Positions 49,886 through 63,522 of a DNA stretch of 64,000 nt are shown one piece after another. The DNA is taken from positions 81,006,919 through 81,070,918 of the forward strand of contig CM038465.1 of NCBI GenBank assembly GCA_021464415.1, written 5' to 3'. The translations under genes were made by a program, and so were the position numbers. Numbering within the stretch: position 1 is the stretch's first letter; each line of letters starts with the position of its first letter. The notes under the pieces were generated by a model, which was not told where the DNA came from, searched no databases, and was given only the letters and a program-made list of their open reading frames with translations. The stretch is from Lonicera japonica. Lineage: Eukaryota; Streptophyta; Magnoliopsida; Dipsacales; Caprifoliaceae.

Positions 49886-52800
49886 TCACAAATCACGAGG
49901 GAAGTTGCTGATTTGTCCTTCCTCCAAAACATCTTTGTTATTCAACTTGTAAGCTATCCGTATGCGCATCACAAGGGATTTCTGAAAATTAAAGAATGTT
50001 ATCCCATATGTCAACAAGATGAGATAACAAAAATAAAAGAGTGTGCAACTCAAATACCTTTCCATGTTGGCTGTTGGTAACTCGTAACTTTTGTTTGATT
50101 GAACCACTATCACTTGCAGGAAGAGTATTACTGCTAGCTGGATCTAAGTGCAACTGAAGAAACTGTGGATTGAAAACAAATCTTGATTCATTATTTCTGG
50201 TTAAAAACAGTATCAAGAAGTGAATTGGAGTAGATACATTGATAAACATATATGCACAGTACATGTGCAGCTCAATATTTAACTGCTAATGATACAAATA
50301 TATATATATATATGGGGAAAAAAAAAGCCGTCCTTGGGGAAAAAAAAGCAGTCAAAGGTTTAGGTTAAAGAAAGGAGAATCATGACATGAAATCAAACAG
50401 GCAAAACGCAAAAACAACATACATGTATGCATGCAAATACATTTACAAATGGTACCATTAAAAGCATGGGAGCATTCGGAAAGAAGCTAAAAAGGTAAAA
50501 TACAAGATAATATAGTCGAAGGAAAGACTAGTAGATGACTGTTGTTCCATACTACCTTAGGGACAGCTGCCTGGAAAATAAAATCTGTATATTCATTAGA
50601 GGACTTGTTCACAAAATTAGCCTCAATAAATGTTGTCTTCAGATTCCCAGGTTGCTTTGAGAAGTCAAATGTTATCCTCAAGGAGCTGCTCTCAAATGCT
50701 ACAACTGATTGATAAGCAGGACTATTGTCTTCTGTTTAGAGAAAATAAGCTTGTCAATATTTTGGGAGCAAATAACTACCAACAAACTTCATACATTAAC
50801 GAAGACCCTACCAGGTGTCGGCGGTACATTGGGGCCAAAGCCATCCAACAAATCCATCACATTCGAACCGCCAGCTGGAGATGAAGTTTGTACAGTAGGT
50901 GCAGAAGGTATCGATAATATCTCTAGCGCACCTATTGGAGTTTTCTTATCTTGACTGGAGGGCAGAGCGTCACCGGTAGGTGCACTACTTTGAACTGGTG
51001 GTGTTCCAATTGACAAAAGATCCAGTAGGACATCGGTGCCACTTTTTTGAGTTTGACCCTGACCTGAAACTTAGAAGTACATACGCATGATGGTTCTAGG
51101 TCAAACCTCAAATGGAAGAAAAGAAAAGAAAAGAAAAGAAAAAGAGGTATTTACTGTTATGTTCCAATTTTATGAGTATGCCAATGGGAATTAAAAACTA
51201 ACCTGATTGTGATGAAGGTGGCAAATCAACACCAAGAAGATCCTGAAGAAAATCACCCCCACCAGAAGAGCTAGGTGCAGGCATGTCATCAGAACTTAGA
51301 TCAAGTAAATCAACAAGAGGAGCAGCACTTGTTTTGGCAACTCCGTTTGGAAGACTAAGTGCACCCCCCTGTGAAGTTGAAACAGCTGCTGGCAAAGAAC
51401 CAGCCCTTCTTCTACTGTAAGTTACTTCATCAAGAACAGGCATCCTTTCTACCAACGTAGACCTGAATGCATCCAGCAGCTTTGTAAACCATTACATAGG
51501 CATAGAGTACATAGGAATTAATAAAGTAGAGAAATTAAAACAAAACAAACAAAAGGCGAAAGGCAGAGCTTTTAATAATATTCAAGTACCATACCTGATA
51601 TTCTGATGTTTCTCAAGGATAGAATTGAACTCGATGGATCTCTGTTGCAGTTCAAGCACAAGGCTTCCTTTATTTTGCACCATGATGTCCTGTATCCTCC
51701 TACAGGTAAGAATACAGGTTCAGTATTTGCTTTTACTATGTCATGGAAGAGATCAAAAGGAAGACCACAGCGATAAAAAACTGGAATATATCATTGCACT
51801 ACAGAAATAGCATACTTTGGTCCGCAAGTTAAAGAGTTTGGGGATATAGGAAAGTAAGCAAATATCTGACTGGAGGAAAGGAACTGTTGCAGACATGCAT
51901 CAGATTGATATAAAATTAACAGAAATGAGCACTAGCAGTAAGCACTAATCATTAAAGATATTGCAATAGCATAACAAAAGAAATATTGGAAACAAAAAAT
52001 AATGACAACCAAAATTCTATTAAAATCTGTTGGTTGAGCATGAAAACAGAAAGATATGATAAAAGAGAAGAACAAAAAATTTCCAGTCAAAAAGATAAAG
52101 AAAAATATTGGGGCAAAGCACAACATTTAAAGGGAGATACATGCGGCCATATCTTGGTTGTACCAAAGAAAAGCTTCTGAGACAATGTTGTCCAATTGAC
52201 AAGTCTGTCTGACAGGACTAAACTGTACCCATTTCATAAAAACTGAGGGAATACATGGAAGCTCATTTGAATATGAGGAAACAGTAATGATATGTATAAG
52301 TTCTGGGAAAGATAGCGAGGATGCTTTGCTAGAATACAAGGGACTCAAGTTCTCTACAAACAATATCTGGGTTAAGAGTAATTTAAGCAATAAGAATAAA
52401 TTAGAATTGGCGTTTCACTTTTGATAGTAAACTACAGCTTCTACCATAACATTTTGAATGGAACCACTAAATAATTTATTCATTCCAAATGGCGAAATGC
52501 AGATAGCAAATTTAGGATGAAACTACCATAAAATAAGTCCAAATTTCCAGAAGATAATAGGTCACAAAGAACTTAATTAAACAACCAAAGCAAACACAAA
52601 ATATTACTCTAGAAGCGTAGGAACAAGGCATATGGGGTCTAAAAAGCTAAGACTGCCCATAGAAAATCAAAACAATAATTGATACAAACAAAATTCCTTA
52701 TTTAAATGAAAGAACAGTATGGTGATATCAAAAGATGATATCAAAGGTATTGACAAAGAGACAGAAATGCTCATAACAAACCAAATGAATAATTTTCTCA

Positions 52801-54929
52801 AATAGATTCAATAAAGCTTACATCTGCGCCTTTTGTCAAACATCTTCAACAATAAAAAAACAAAATCAGGGACCTTTGTTAAACTTTAGAATTGACACAA
52901 GCTTGCTGAGGTATGGTTATTTTCTTTTCCTTCTGTTTTCCATCTAGAATTTCACATCGAACAAAGACCATCAACAATTTATAGAATGAAAGAGAAGAGA
53001 TGAACATACTGTGAACAAGACGGGAAATGAGAAGACAGCTTTAACAAAGCAATCAAACACATTGCCCGAGTAGTTAAATCGGAGGTATGGCGCTTAAGAG
53101 CATTCTCTATAACATCCACAGCTTCAGAATCTGTTACCTGTTCAGAAAAAAATTCAAGTTTGTCAAACAATAACAGAAACATTGATTAAAAAATAAATAA
53201 TAAAATAAATAATCAGTAAGGAAACCAAATGGGGAAAACCTCCAATATTAAGGCATGTAGCAAAAGCTACATGCCACTATCATACTGAAAATGATTACAT
53301 ATTTTTATTTCAGACCAGCGACATGCATGCTTAGCATGGATGGGATTAAGAGTCAAATTTAATTCCGCAAATATCAAATAGTTTATTAAGGTCTCATACC
53401 AAACTACGTTCATACAATCAAAAGATTGTGAACCAAGGATAATTCTATAAGGATATGTATCAGTGTATTTGTATTTAATACTGATACTTCAAAAATAGCA
53501 TTCAATACTTCCTCAACATATCCCCAATTTAAAAATACAAATTTATAATTCTAGCAACTATTTTACTTCTTAGGTACCCGTTGAACATTGAAGTATACAT
53601 TTTCCACCCAACAACCTACCGATTAGCTTACCATGAAAAAGATAGGCGGAAAAATGTGGCAATTCTATCCTTACGAAAATAAACGCTACACAAAATGATG
53701 CGTCATTGAAACTGAAGAGCACAATATCATTCTCAACAGGCTGCAGCACTCACTATCTTAGTTCTTTGTCAATCATCAACACCAAAAACAAACCAAAAAG
53801 AAACAAAACTTCGCTAAGCGCACCTACAAGCCACCCCGTAGGACACAACCCCAACCCCCTTCCCCCTTCAAAAAAAAAAGAAGAAAAGAAAAAGAATAAG
53901 CGAATATAACTGAAGATATTTTACACTGAAAGCTTCATTGCATATTCCAGAGTTTTCATGATACAGCCACCATCTATGTACCATTAAATCTAATGGAGAT
54001 AATTGTGTAGAAGTATGAACTCACAGTTATTGGTTCTTCTATATCAAGCATTCCAACGTTGTTGACCAACATTTCACCATATTCTCCTATGCACCACACT
54101 GCTACTCGAACGAGAGTTTCCTAATGAACGTAATAAAAGAAACCTTTAAGAGGGTATATATAAGAATAACTAGAATAGCAGAATTTCCAAATTTATAGCT
54201 GTAAGGTACCCATATATCTCATAAGAGAGAATGCAACATACCTGTTCCCCAGATGTTTGGACTGCTTTGTAAAGCAACCTTACCGAATATCCATGGAGGT
54301 TAGAAGCATTGGTTATCACAACTATAAGGGCATGCCATACTTCATCCTTTACATAATTTCCAGCCTACTAAGCATAGCATAAACATCAGTACTTTCTAAG
54401 ATAAAATTGCAAGACTACTATAAAATCAAAAAAGAACCAAAGACGAAGATATAGAGTATATCTGGTTCACTTGTTTTATTAAAAAAAAAAAGAAAGGAAA
54501 AAAAAAGGAGCAAACAAACTTGAAAGAGAGTTATGTTGGAGTGAGAGTAAATGTTTGAGCGAAGAGTTTCTTTATGTGTATATTATTTGTGTGAAGATCT
54601 TTATATTGATTTAACCTCTAATGTATCTATGGAAACCCATCTAATGATCTAAAGGCTTGAAAGTATGGCACACCATTGCAAATTCATACACACACCATTA
54701 AATGACTAGCCTCTTTAAAAAATTATTTATTGAGTCTTTCTTTCTTATTATATATATGTATATAACAGGATCGAGGAAAGAACTAATCGAACATTGAGTT
54801 AAAAAAAGAAGAAGAAGAAGGGGGTGGGGAGGATATCCATCACAAGTGCCAAATGCCAACACAAGCCTCAAACATAGTGATTAAAATCAATAAATTGGAC
54901 AAACTGCAATTTTAATACATACCTCAGAG

Positions 54930-54964
<35 letters not shown>

Positions 54965-57900
54965 CTCCGGGGAAAGCCTGGTGCATCAGACAAAATGTAA
55001 AAAAGCTGGATGAAAAAGAAAAGAAAAAAAGTAATATTTCAATTTGATTAATTTTCTATCATTCTCAACCAATTATATAGCAGCACCATGGACAGAATTT
55101 GCTAATACTTGGGGCACCCAAAGAGGAAAAATATGTGTAGACAAATGCATCAAGATTAACGTCTACACTGACAACAATAAGAAAAGTAACAAAGAAAGGA
55201 AGATTATCACCAGCAAAGTAAGAATAGGAGAAAGTTAGAGTCCGAACTGGCAAACCTAAATCCTACTAGTTGTGAAATTGTATTGTTTGGATGGGATCCC
55301 CTGCTACCGACAATCCACCCCACAGACCACTCAACAGGATAACTACTGTTGAGTAAGATGTATGGAGAAAAAGGAATAGTATTTTGTGTATCTCTAGTTA
55401 AGACATAAGACACACAATTTCGGAGATAGTATTTTGTGTATCTCTAGTTAAGACTTAAGATAGACAATTTCTCAAAGTTCAGAATCATATCAAACAAATT
55501 CAAGCCTAGACCCTAATTAAGGGGTCCAATGTTTATTATTCCATAGCTCCTTTAGCATGTATGTGGATAGATCTATCTTGCAAATTGGGCTTCATAACAG
55601 TATAGATAATCCAATTAACCCAACCAAGAAAGAAGATTTCAAATATTTAAATTGATAACGTTTTAACTTACTTTTCCACAATAGAACAGATTTTGGAAGT
55701 AAGATCTCCCTTGAACTCCTGGTCACTTACTTCTAGATACTCGATTAGCTCCTTTGCCAGAGGCTTTACATTGCTTTCGTTCACCAAGAGATACACAAGT
55801 TCAAGCGCCCTTTTACGTATTGAAGCATCTGAATCCTGATGATGAATTCACAAGACACATGAGCTTCTCAAGCAAGGGGCACCACATCAGATTCAATGCA
55901 AAAACATCGCAAAGAAATGTGCATATAATAATGTCATTTGTAAACACTTGGTAGGGAAAATAAATATTGTATGGAAAGATAGAATAAAGAAGGATAGTAC
56001 TCCCAAAGAATGATCTAAGAACATATTTAAAGAGCGAGAAAAAAGGGTACAGATTTTTGCAGAAAATCTTATTCTGATAGCAAGTGCACAGGGGACAATC
56101 ATAAATCAGCTAAAGTGCAAGTCAATCATCAAGAAGTTTAATAATGTGCAGAAGAACTATGCTTGCCAACTGGCAGTATATGTTTTTAATCATGCCAAAG
56201 ACAAGACAAATACGAGTCAAGGAAAAAAGATATGGAAACTTTTTCCGTGCATATGAAGCATCAAGCAAGGAACATTGTAATCATATGATACCTTCACGCA
56301 TTCCAAGATTGTTGCTCGATGTCTCTGTACTGCTTGAGTGTCTACTGTAATAGCTTTCATCAGCATGTTCAGTGCAACATATCTGATAAAATGTGAGGTT
56401 CACTCTATAAGATGGAAGTCGATGAACCAGTAGTAAGAAAAGTAAACGTAAGGCACAGCGAGAGTATGTCAAATAATAAAATTTCTGAGTCAGACCTAGT
56501 GGTCTTACTAAATAAAGTGATCAGAGCTCGATGTGAAAGTGGCATGATCAAATGATGTTGTATTTGTAAATTCTTAGTAGTTTCTAATATTAGTTACTGA
56601 AGGATCCCGCACACTATTTGTCTATTAGTGAATGCTTGATTGTGAAATCTAATGCTTATCAGTTATCACATCTCCTTATTCCTCTAAGTGTAGATGACTA
56701 ACAGAGGAAGGCAGGCCACCACCAAGACCTGCTGGCATTTTGCCTACTGTGCCTTGGACAAAAGTTTCTCCTCTCAAACTCAAAAGATGTTCAAAATTCG
56801 CATAATTACAATACCAGAAGTATTGGATGAGGGAAAAACTGGTCATATTAGAGAAAATAGCAAAAAAAAGAGAGAAGGAAATAAGGATATAAATAACTGA
56901 GACCGGCCTTTGTTAATTATTCATTATGCACCTTTTATGCAAACAAGCCTTTCGCGCAAAGGATTTTTATATTAAAAAAACAGAGAAATAATTATTAGTC
57001 ATAAAAATAATTTTCTTTAATGTCAGATTTTTTTAGTTCAAGGGGTAAAGTGTTAAATTAAATAACTTAAAGGGTATGTTGTAATTTATCAAAATTAAAA
57101 CCTCTCCCCCTTTGTAGAATCCAAACACGCTGCTCTCTCTCTTTGTTCCCTCTCACTCTCTCCCCGTAAAAATCAAACAATTTCTCTCTCAAAACCCAAA
57201 TCACGCTCTATCCAACACAATCAAACCCAAATCAAGCCTCAATCGAGGACCGCAAAGTGATTTCGGCTCAAATCGATGATTCCATCTACAATCTAGGGCT
57301 TCAAATTTGGTATGTGTTGCTCGGTTTCTCGTTGTAGTTGTTACTTGTTAGTCTTTGTTCAATCGTTCTTCCTCTCTTCTCTCTCTCTCTGTTTCGAGTT
57401 TGGGTCTTTCAGATGGAGTGTTTAGTCTTTTAGCCTTTAGGGTTTATAAAAAAAATGCACAAAAGCTTAAGCCTCAGCCAAAAGGCATGCGCCTTAGCAA
57501 TAAGGCATAAGCCTCAGACAAAATGCGTGCGCATAGTGTGCAAAACGCTGTTCCTATTGAGCTTTGATGCGTTTTTCTCTCGAGGCGCAGTGAAGCGCGC
57601 CCTGATGCGTGCCTCGGAAAGCCTTTGAAAACACTTTGACAAACACTATCAAACAAACAAAATCTTACCTCATATTGTTATCACAGTAGGTTGAACAACA
57701 TTATGTCTGTCCATGTGATTACTAGTGTCAATATTAGCTACCTGTCTTAGTTGGGTCATGTTCAATGTCTAAGTCTTTTTTTTTTTTTTTTTTTTTAAAA
57801 TAGTCCAAGTCTAGTTACTAGCAAATGATTGATTGTGAAATTGTCTATTTATCACTTCTTCTTAGATCACCAAGTACAGACGAGCAAACGCTGGTATATT

Positions 57901-58324
57901 GCCTATCATGACTTCAAGGTCTAAATAAAAGTCCATATTCCCCATACCATGCTCAAAAGTTTTCAATTGACAGAATTGCAATATCCTGACAAGGGAAAAG
58001 ACCCAGAACTTCGAATGTGAAAGCAAAAATAAGTGTTGGATCAGTTAAACACTAAGTAATTAAATTAGAGAAATGGCTAAAGAACAAGGGAATAGGAATG
58101 TGAAAATATTCAAATGACCCTCATCAAAGATCCTTTTCAGCATTTTTCAAAATAGTATCTTCACTATAATCCCAGACTTGGTACTCTTAAATACCAATAT
58201 GACTTGGCCAAAGTAGTTTTATTACACCTAAATAAACAAGTACCTGATATTGTTATCACGATTTGACAAAAATCTTCCCAATATGTTGATCGCAAGCACC
58301 CGTAAACCACTATTATCTTCAATA

Positions 58325-58359
<35 letters not shown>

Positions 58360-61300
58360 GTTCCCAGCATTTTTGTTCGACTCGGTTTTTGTTGCCACCT
58401 AAAAGATGAATGTAGCATGAGAAACAGTGAGTGAACTTTAGTTATGATGAAAATTGTCTCGTATATAAGAAATTTAAGTATCCATAAACCACATATAAAG
58501 AGTTAGATTGGACTAAAATCATATAGTTCCTCTCTCTCAAATTAAGAATCCCACTTTGAGTTTGGTTCTTCTAAAGAAAACACTGATGTCAGCAAAATCA
58601 ATGGTCCAAAATACAACTTATTTCTAATGTGAGATTTTGTGTGTTGATTATGTCCCAAAAAGGAAATGGGATACTTAATTTGAGAAACCTCGAACAGGAA
58701 AGTAAGACTCTTAATCTGAGAAGGAGGGAGTATAATCCACTTGCATATAACAGTATAGTGCAATATTTGTATTCTATATTATACATTTAAAAAGGTGGTT
58801 TAAACCACACAGAGAATCTCACAAGCTACAGCAAATAGTGAAGCTAACCTGTGCAAGAATATCATTCATAAGATCACTAGCATCAGCATCTCCTTGGCCC
58901 AACACGCGCAAAAGCCTGAGCAATCTTATATGGAGAAAAGGATCAGCAATCCCAGAAATGTCATACTCTGGTGCATAAGGACTGTTCGCAACATCCTTCA
59001 GAACCTTGACCAAACCCTCTGTGCATTTCTAGAAACATAAAAAGAAAAATAAATTGAAAAAAATAAAAGAGCAAATGGTGAGGGAGAAGAAATAAAATCT
59101 TGTCATAAAAAATTGCCAGGTACATACCCATTAAAAACAGTTAAAATCCAAGAGATCAAAAATTAAGCAATCCTACAGACAAATTTTCTCTCTCTACAAT
59201 TGTTAACACTTTCTGCCATCATAATCTGTGGTGGTTTCAAAGAGACAAGACACCAGTTTTTTATGGTACAGAAAGTCAAAATAAGCCTTTTTTCAGATAA
59301 TGCTACTAGAATTAGACACTTGAATCATTGGTAAATTGTGTAAGGCTTGCTCCGTTGATACATCCTATTCTCTAACCCGACAAACTATTGTACTTCTTCA
59401 TGCTCATGAACAGTAGCAGACCTAATGCATGTCTTTCATCATTTAAGGATGAAAAGGCTACAGCATCCCTTTTCTCCTATGATCATTGTTTCCATAGTCT
59501 CCATATGTTTGGTAGCTCCCTCAGAATATTCTTTCAAATATTGCTTTAACAACATTCCTCAGAAGATGTGCACTCATAATTTATAAAAGTTCCATCACAT
59601 AACAAGGAATCATGGATAATAAATTCATTTTTCCAAACTGGCTGCAATTGGAAACACGGGCAGGACAGAAGTCTATAATTTCAAAGAATTACATTATTGT
59701 TATATGATATGTGATTGTGAAGATGCCAATATTTCACAATGATGCCTAGGGCACTTGGCAACTACACAAACTTTCCGACCCATAGCAATCGGACACCCAG
59801 GCGACTGAGCAGCTATTTTTACCAATATACCTGATGTGGGTTAAAGGTTAAATTGCTATTGCAGTGGCTCAACAATAGCTAGTTTACCCAGGCAACATTA
59901 TATCTGCACAGTGTCACTTCGTTCTATTACTGTAGGCGACATATTGAGAAGACCACCAATTTACCTTTCTGCAATATTCAAGGGCCTCTGCACTAACTAT
60001 ACATAGATCTGTACAAAGCTGGATTCCAGTTAATAGAACTCCATGGTGCTTTTCTTTAAGTAAGGCAGCAGCAGGATTTACAAAATTTTCTGCCAGGTCC
60101 GGAACTTTCTTTATAATCCTTATAGAGCACAATGCTGCCTACATTACAGAGAAGCTTGAGTAAATAGAGTGCTAAGAAAGATAAAGGCACCAGGGGTAAT
60201 AGAACATTAAACATCGAATAAAATTAAAAGTGCATATAGCTCCTCTATATTTTGTCAAGACACTCCAAGCCATCAAGTTGCAACTTCTTAACTGTGTCTT
60301 GTCCCAAAGAAACACCCAAGTGAAACAAGAATACAAACTAACAACCGAAGGAAAGGAAAACAGCACTAAATATATTTTTTTTTAAATTGGTGACGAAAAT
60401 AGCAAAGGGCAGTGTTGTCTTTTTACAGCAATTTCTTATCTTCGCAACTCCTGACAAATTAGTCCCACCTCCCAGGTGTATTGGTTTATCACATATTCTG
60501 TGACATGAGAAGCCCGCTCAAGATATACAACTTATCCTACTGGACCAACATGTCCTTTTCTAATCTCAACAAAGAAAAGGCCAAAATTGAATCAAAACTA
60601 CAAATAATTTCCTTCCAATTCAGAAAAAATTATGAGAATTAAGAGAATGGATGATGGAGTGTCCCGAAATGCTTTAAAGATAAGCCTATTATAAATTCGA
60701 CTAATTGCCAATAACAATTAAAATAAATGAAGAGTGTCATATATCCTTTTTCCAACTTATAATTGAATCCAATGAACTCTAAAGTGTTAATTTCCTAGGC
60801 CGGTGGCCATATATGAACTCTATCAACTTACTTTCTTCCGAATATTTGGATCTCGAAATTGCAGCAATCTTTCCACTTCGGGTGCAAGATCACGAGCCAT
60901 TTCTGCAGAACAAATATTCCCTAGAGCACAAAGAGCGAGTCCCACAATATACTGGTTCGTGTGATTAAGATCTCTACACATAAGTTAAGGTCTCTGAATT
61001 ACAATATAGATGTTTTTTAACCGTAAATTTGTTCGATTTAACTGCAGAAGAATGAATTATGTGATAAAAATATAAAACCCTGTTTTCTCGGTTTCTTTTC
61101 TTCCTTTTCTGTTTGGGTGGAGGTAGCTAGTACACAGAAAGGAAATTAAATCACATTACATTAAGACGAGTATGCTTAAAAGGATACTGCTTTAATGAGT
61201 TTGTGACCAGCATTAGAACTTCCTGTCTTTCATCAAGAAGCAGCATAAGGCCAAGATATCCTATTCTCTTCTCAGGAAATCCAGGAGATGCAATTAACTT

Positions 61301-63522
61301 TAGACATTCCATTTGACCAAAATGTGTGGGGTAACCCAGCATATGAATGAACATTAGCTTTGCCAGATTGCGGTGCCTGTAATCTTGATCATTTTCACTA
61401 ACCGCTGAGCGAATAGCAGCACACTCTTTTCTTACAACAGCACGCTCCTCTGCTGCAGTTTTGCAAGCACGTATGGCCCGAATCATGTCCCTGCATTGGA
61501 GCAGTACACATGTCACATAGTTATTCTGGGCACTCGCACTAGCAATCTGTTTTCGAGCAAATTGAATGCAGAGACTCCATAATAATAGAGGAAAGTTACA
61601 AAAAAATAAAATAATAATAAAGTAGGAAAATAGAAAACGAAGGAAAAAATACAATTAATTTGTAGGAAAAGTAATACGTGTATAATTCTTCAATTCAACT
61701 TGAGTTTCTGAAATAAAGAAACTCCCCAGTCATTCAAGTTTCAGAAGTAATGAATTTCCATGGCATCAAAACCACCCTAGAAGTCATAAAGTGATAGACA
61801 GGGCATCATGCAAACAAGATGACCAAAATAGAAGAGCTAACAAAAAAAAATGAAGGGAGCTCCTCCACCCCATAAATCCTCCCAAAAATTTACTCAAGTA
61901 TCCATCCCCATTTTATATCAAACTAAAGAAATGAAAGCGGAATTCTGTTGGAAATTAACTTTAAGGACTTGTGAGAGTGACACCAACACCTGAGTTGCAT
62001 CTCTCTCATTACAATGAAGAAGAATTTACTGAGATCTGACAATCACCCAAATGGGAATATTGCCAAAGTCACTTATCCACTAGAGAATCCACTAGAGAGA
62101 TGTTCTTGAACACCGAATTGGTGAATTCTCAAGCCTTGTCATTCCTCCTCACAATGTCTAGAGACGCAAGCCCAACTAACTAACTTGCTCTCTCCCAGCC
62201 CCACCCATACCATACCACAGAAGATATATTATCGCCTTTTCAATCTCTCCACTACTCTAGCACAAAATTCCAAACAAAGAAACATACAGATGGATGTTAG
62301 CGAGGCACCTCCTAATAAGAACTAGATTCGCTTTTAGCCATCTAACCTCCTAGAAATCCTCTCAACCACATGGTCCCAAAAATAATAGATTTTAAACTAA
62401 TGAAAACCCAAGGGTTGCTGAACCAGGCATCTAGCCTCCAATCCTAAGTTATCAATGACAGGGGACTCCATATTAACCCCTCAAAGCCCACTCTTGTCCA
62501 TGTTAGTATCCTCTCAACGTCTTGACAAATCCAAGATGTACCAAAAAAAAAAATCTTTGTAGAATCTAAGAACATCATGGTGTCCCTTGAAATTTCTAAA
62601 CGGGACACTCCAAGGATTGTCGCTCAATCAATCCAACCTTCTGAATTCTTATAAACATTGTTCACCACATCAGCAACTAAGGTGAACTACTTAATTAAAA
62701 TGGAGATAAATGGCCCCATCTCTCAAAACCCTGTTACTCCTTAGCTCCTCCTCTCATAGGAACTGGAAACCAGGAACTCAAAAACATCCCTGGATCTAGA
62801 TTCTCCATCTAAATACCAAATCCCATTCCACTCTGATGCAGCATCCGAAAAGCACCAATTAAGCCTGTCATAGAACTCCTCAAAATCTAGCTTGAATAAG
62901 ATATATCATGTCAAAACAAACTGAGGGCAAGTGGAATATAGTTTTATCAACACATTGTCAATTGGTTAAATGAGTGTTTATTAGGAGTGTTCTCATTGCA
63001 GGTATTTACACCAGCTCATCTGACGCTCTTACTTGCATTTCAATTATTTACGTATAGTTTCGCATTGACTGTCATTTTGGTTTTGCTGCTCCTTAGGTAC
63101 ATTTTTGATATAATTCTGATAAGCATAGTGTATTTCAATAAATTGACAAAGTTGTTCAAGTGTAGCATGCAACAACCAAAAAGAGATGATCAACGATAAG
63201 AAATATTGCACATCGCATCACATTACATTAAAGTGAAGTAATGCATACTAAACTTGAGAACCTCCAAAATCAAACGACCTATCATAAGTAACTTTACTTT
63301 AAACACACACATGTGGACAGCATAATTGCAAGGAAACTCAATAGCAGCAATGTCGAAACTGTAGAATTTAAATCCAAGGCAACTAAAGTAACACAAATAT
63401 AGCCTTTGAGAAATTGAGCAAGTAATTGAAAATGAGAAAACAGCGAAAGTAATTCAAATAAAGGGTGAGTTGTTTGTTTTGTATACTGGCCTTAGACGCG
63501 TGCCTGACGAAAAAGGATTCAT
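49886..63522 (-). CDS. AP1G: AP-1 complex subunit gamma (gamma-adaptin), complete, 18 coding exons
   Basis: Large subunit of the AP-1 clathrin adaptor, acting at the trans-Golgi network/early endosome in sorting and vesicle budding. Exons, 5' to 3': 63491-63522, 61188-61490, 60832-60973, 59965-60138, 58849-59028, 58244-58398, 56292-56382, 55672-55835, 54923-54977, 54242-54364, 54025-54120, 53010-53137, 51595-51699, 51203-51462, 50812-51063, 50556-50731, 50058-50162, 49886-49981. These sum to 2637 bases: 878 residues plus TGA, the usual length. Trunk (residues 1 to about 583) starts [10 protein letters not shown] then [20 protein letters not shown]. The hinge (about 584-760) is Ser/Pro-rich with clathrin-box-like DLLDL and LLDLL motifs. 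The ear (about 761-878) contains [19 protein letters not shown] and ends [10 protein letters not shown]. All introns are GT-AG except the first, which needs a GC donor. The 5'UTR probably extends to about 63870. Confidence 0.96.
51117..51141. repeat. (AAAAG)n microsatellite in an AP-1 gamma intron
   Basis: About five AAAAG units between exons 14 and 15. Confidence 0.85.
55377..55476. repeat. 50-bp tandem duplication in an AP-1 gamma intron
   Basis: TAGTATTTTGTGTATCTCTA opens each of two units (55377-55426, 55427-55476), which differ mainly at their ends. Lies between exons 8 and 9. Confidence 0.9.
57100..57640. mobile_element. GAGGC/GCCTC-rich insertion in the 1.86-kb AP-1 gamma intron (boundaries uncertain)
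   Basis: The right part (57462-57640) is built of AAGCCTCAG, GGCATGCGCCTTAG, GAGGCGCAGTGAAGCGCG and TGCGTGCCTCGG units, the same style as the ends of the element at 65-905. The left part (57115-57330) is CT-rich, leader-like sequence with CTAGGGCTTC and a donor-like TTTG/GTATGTG at about 57309. No matching left terminus or target duplication was found. Confidence 0.45.
61700..62960. other. Intron 1 of AP-1 gamma, inserted sequence of mixed origin
   Basis: The roughly 2-kb intron is markedly less AT-rich between 61840 and 62900. On the minus strand near 62800-62900 a frame reads [19 protein letters not shown], which looks coding-derived but which I do not recognise. It is probably a retroelement or gene fragment. 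Confidence 0.4.
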
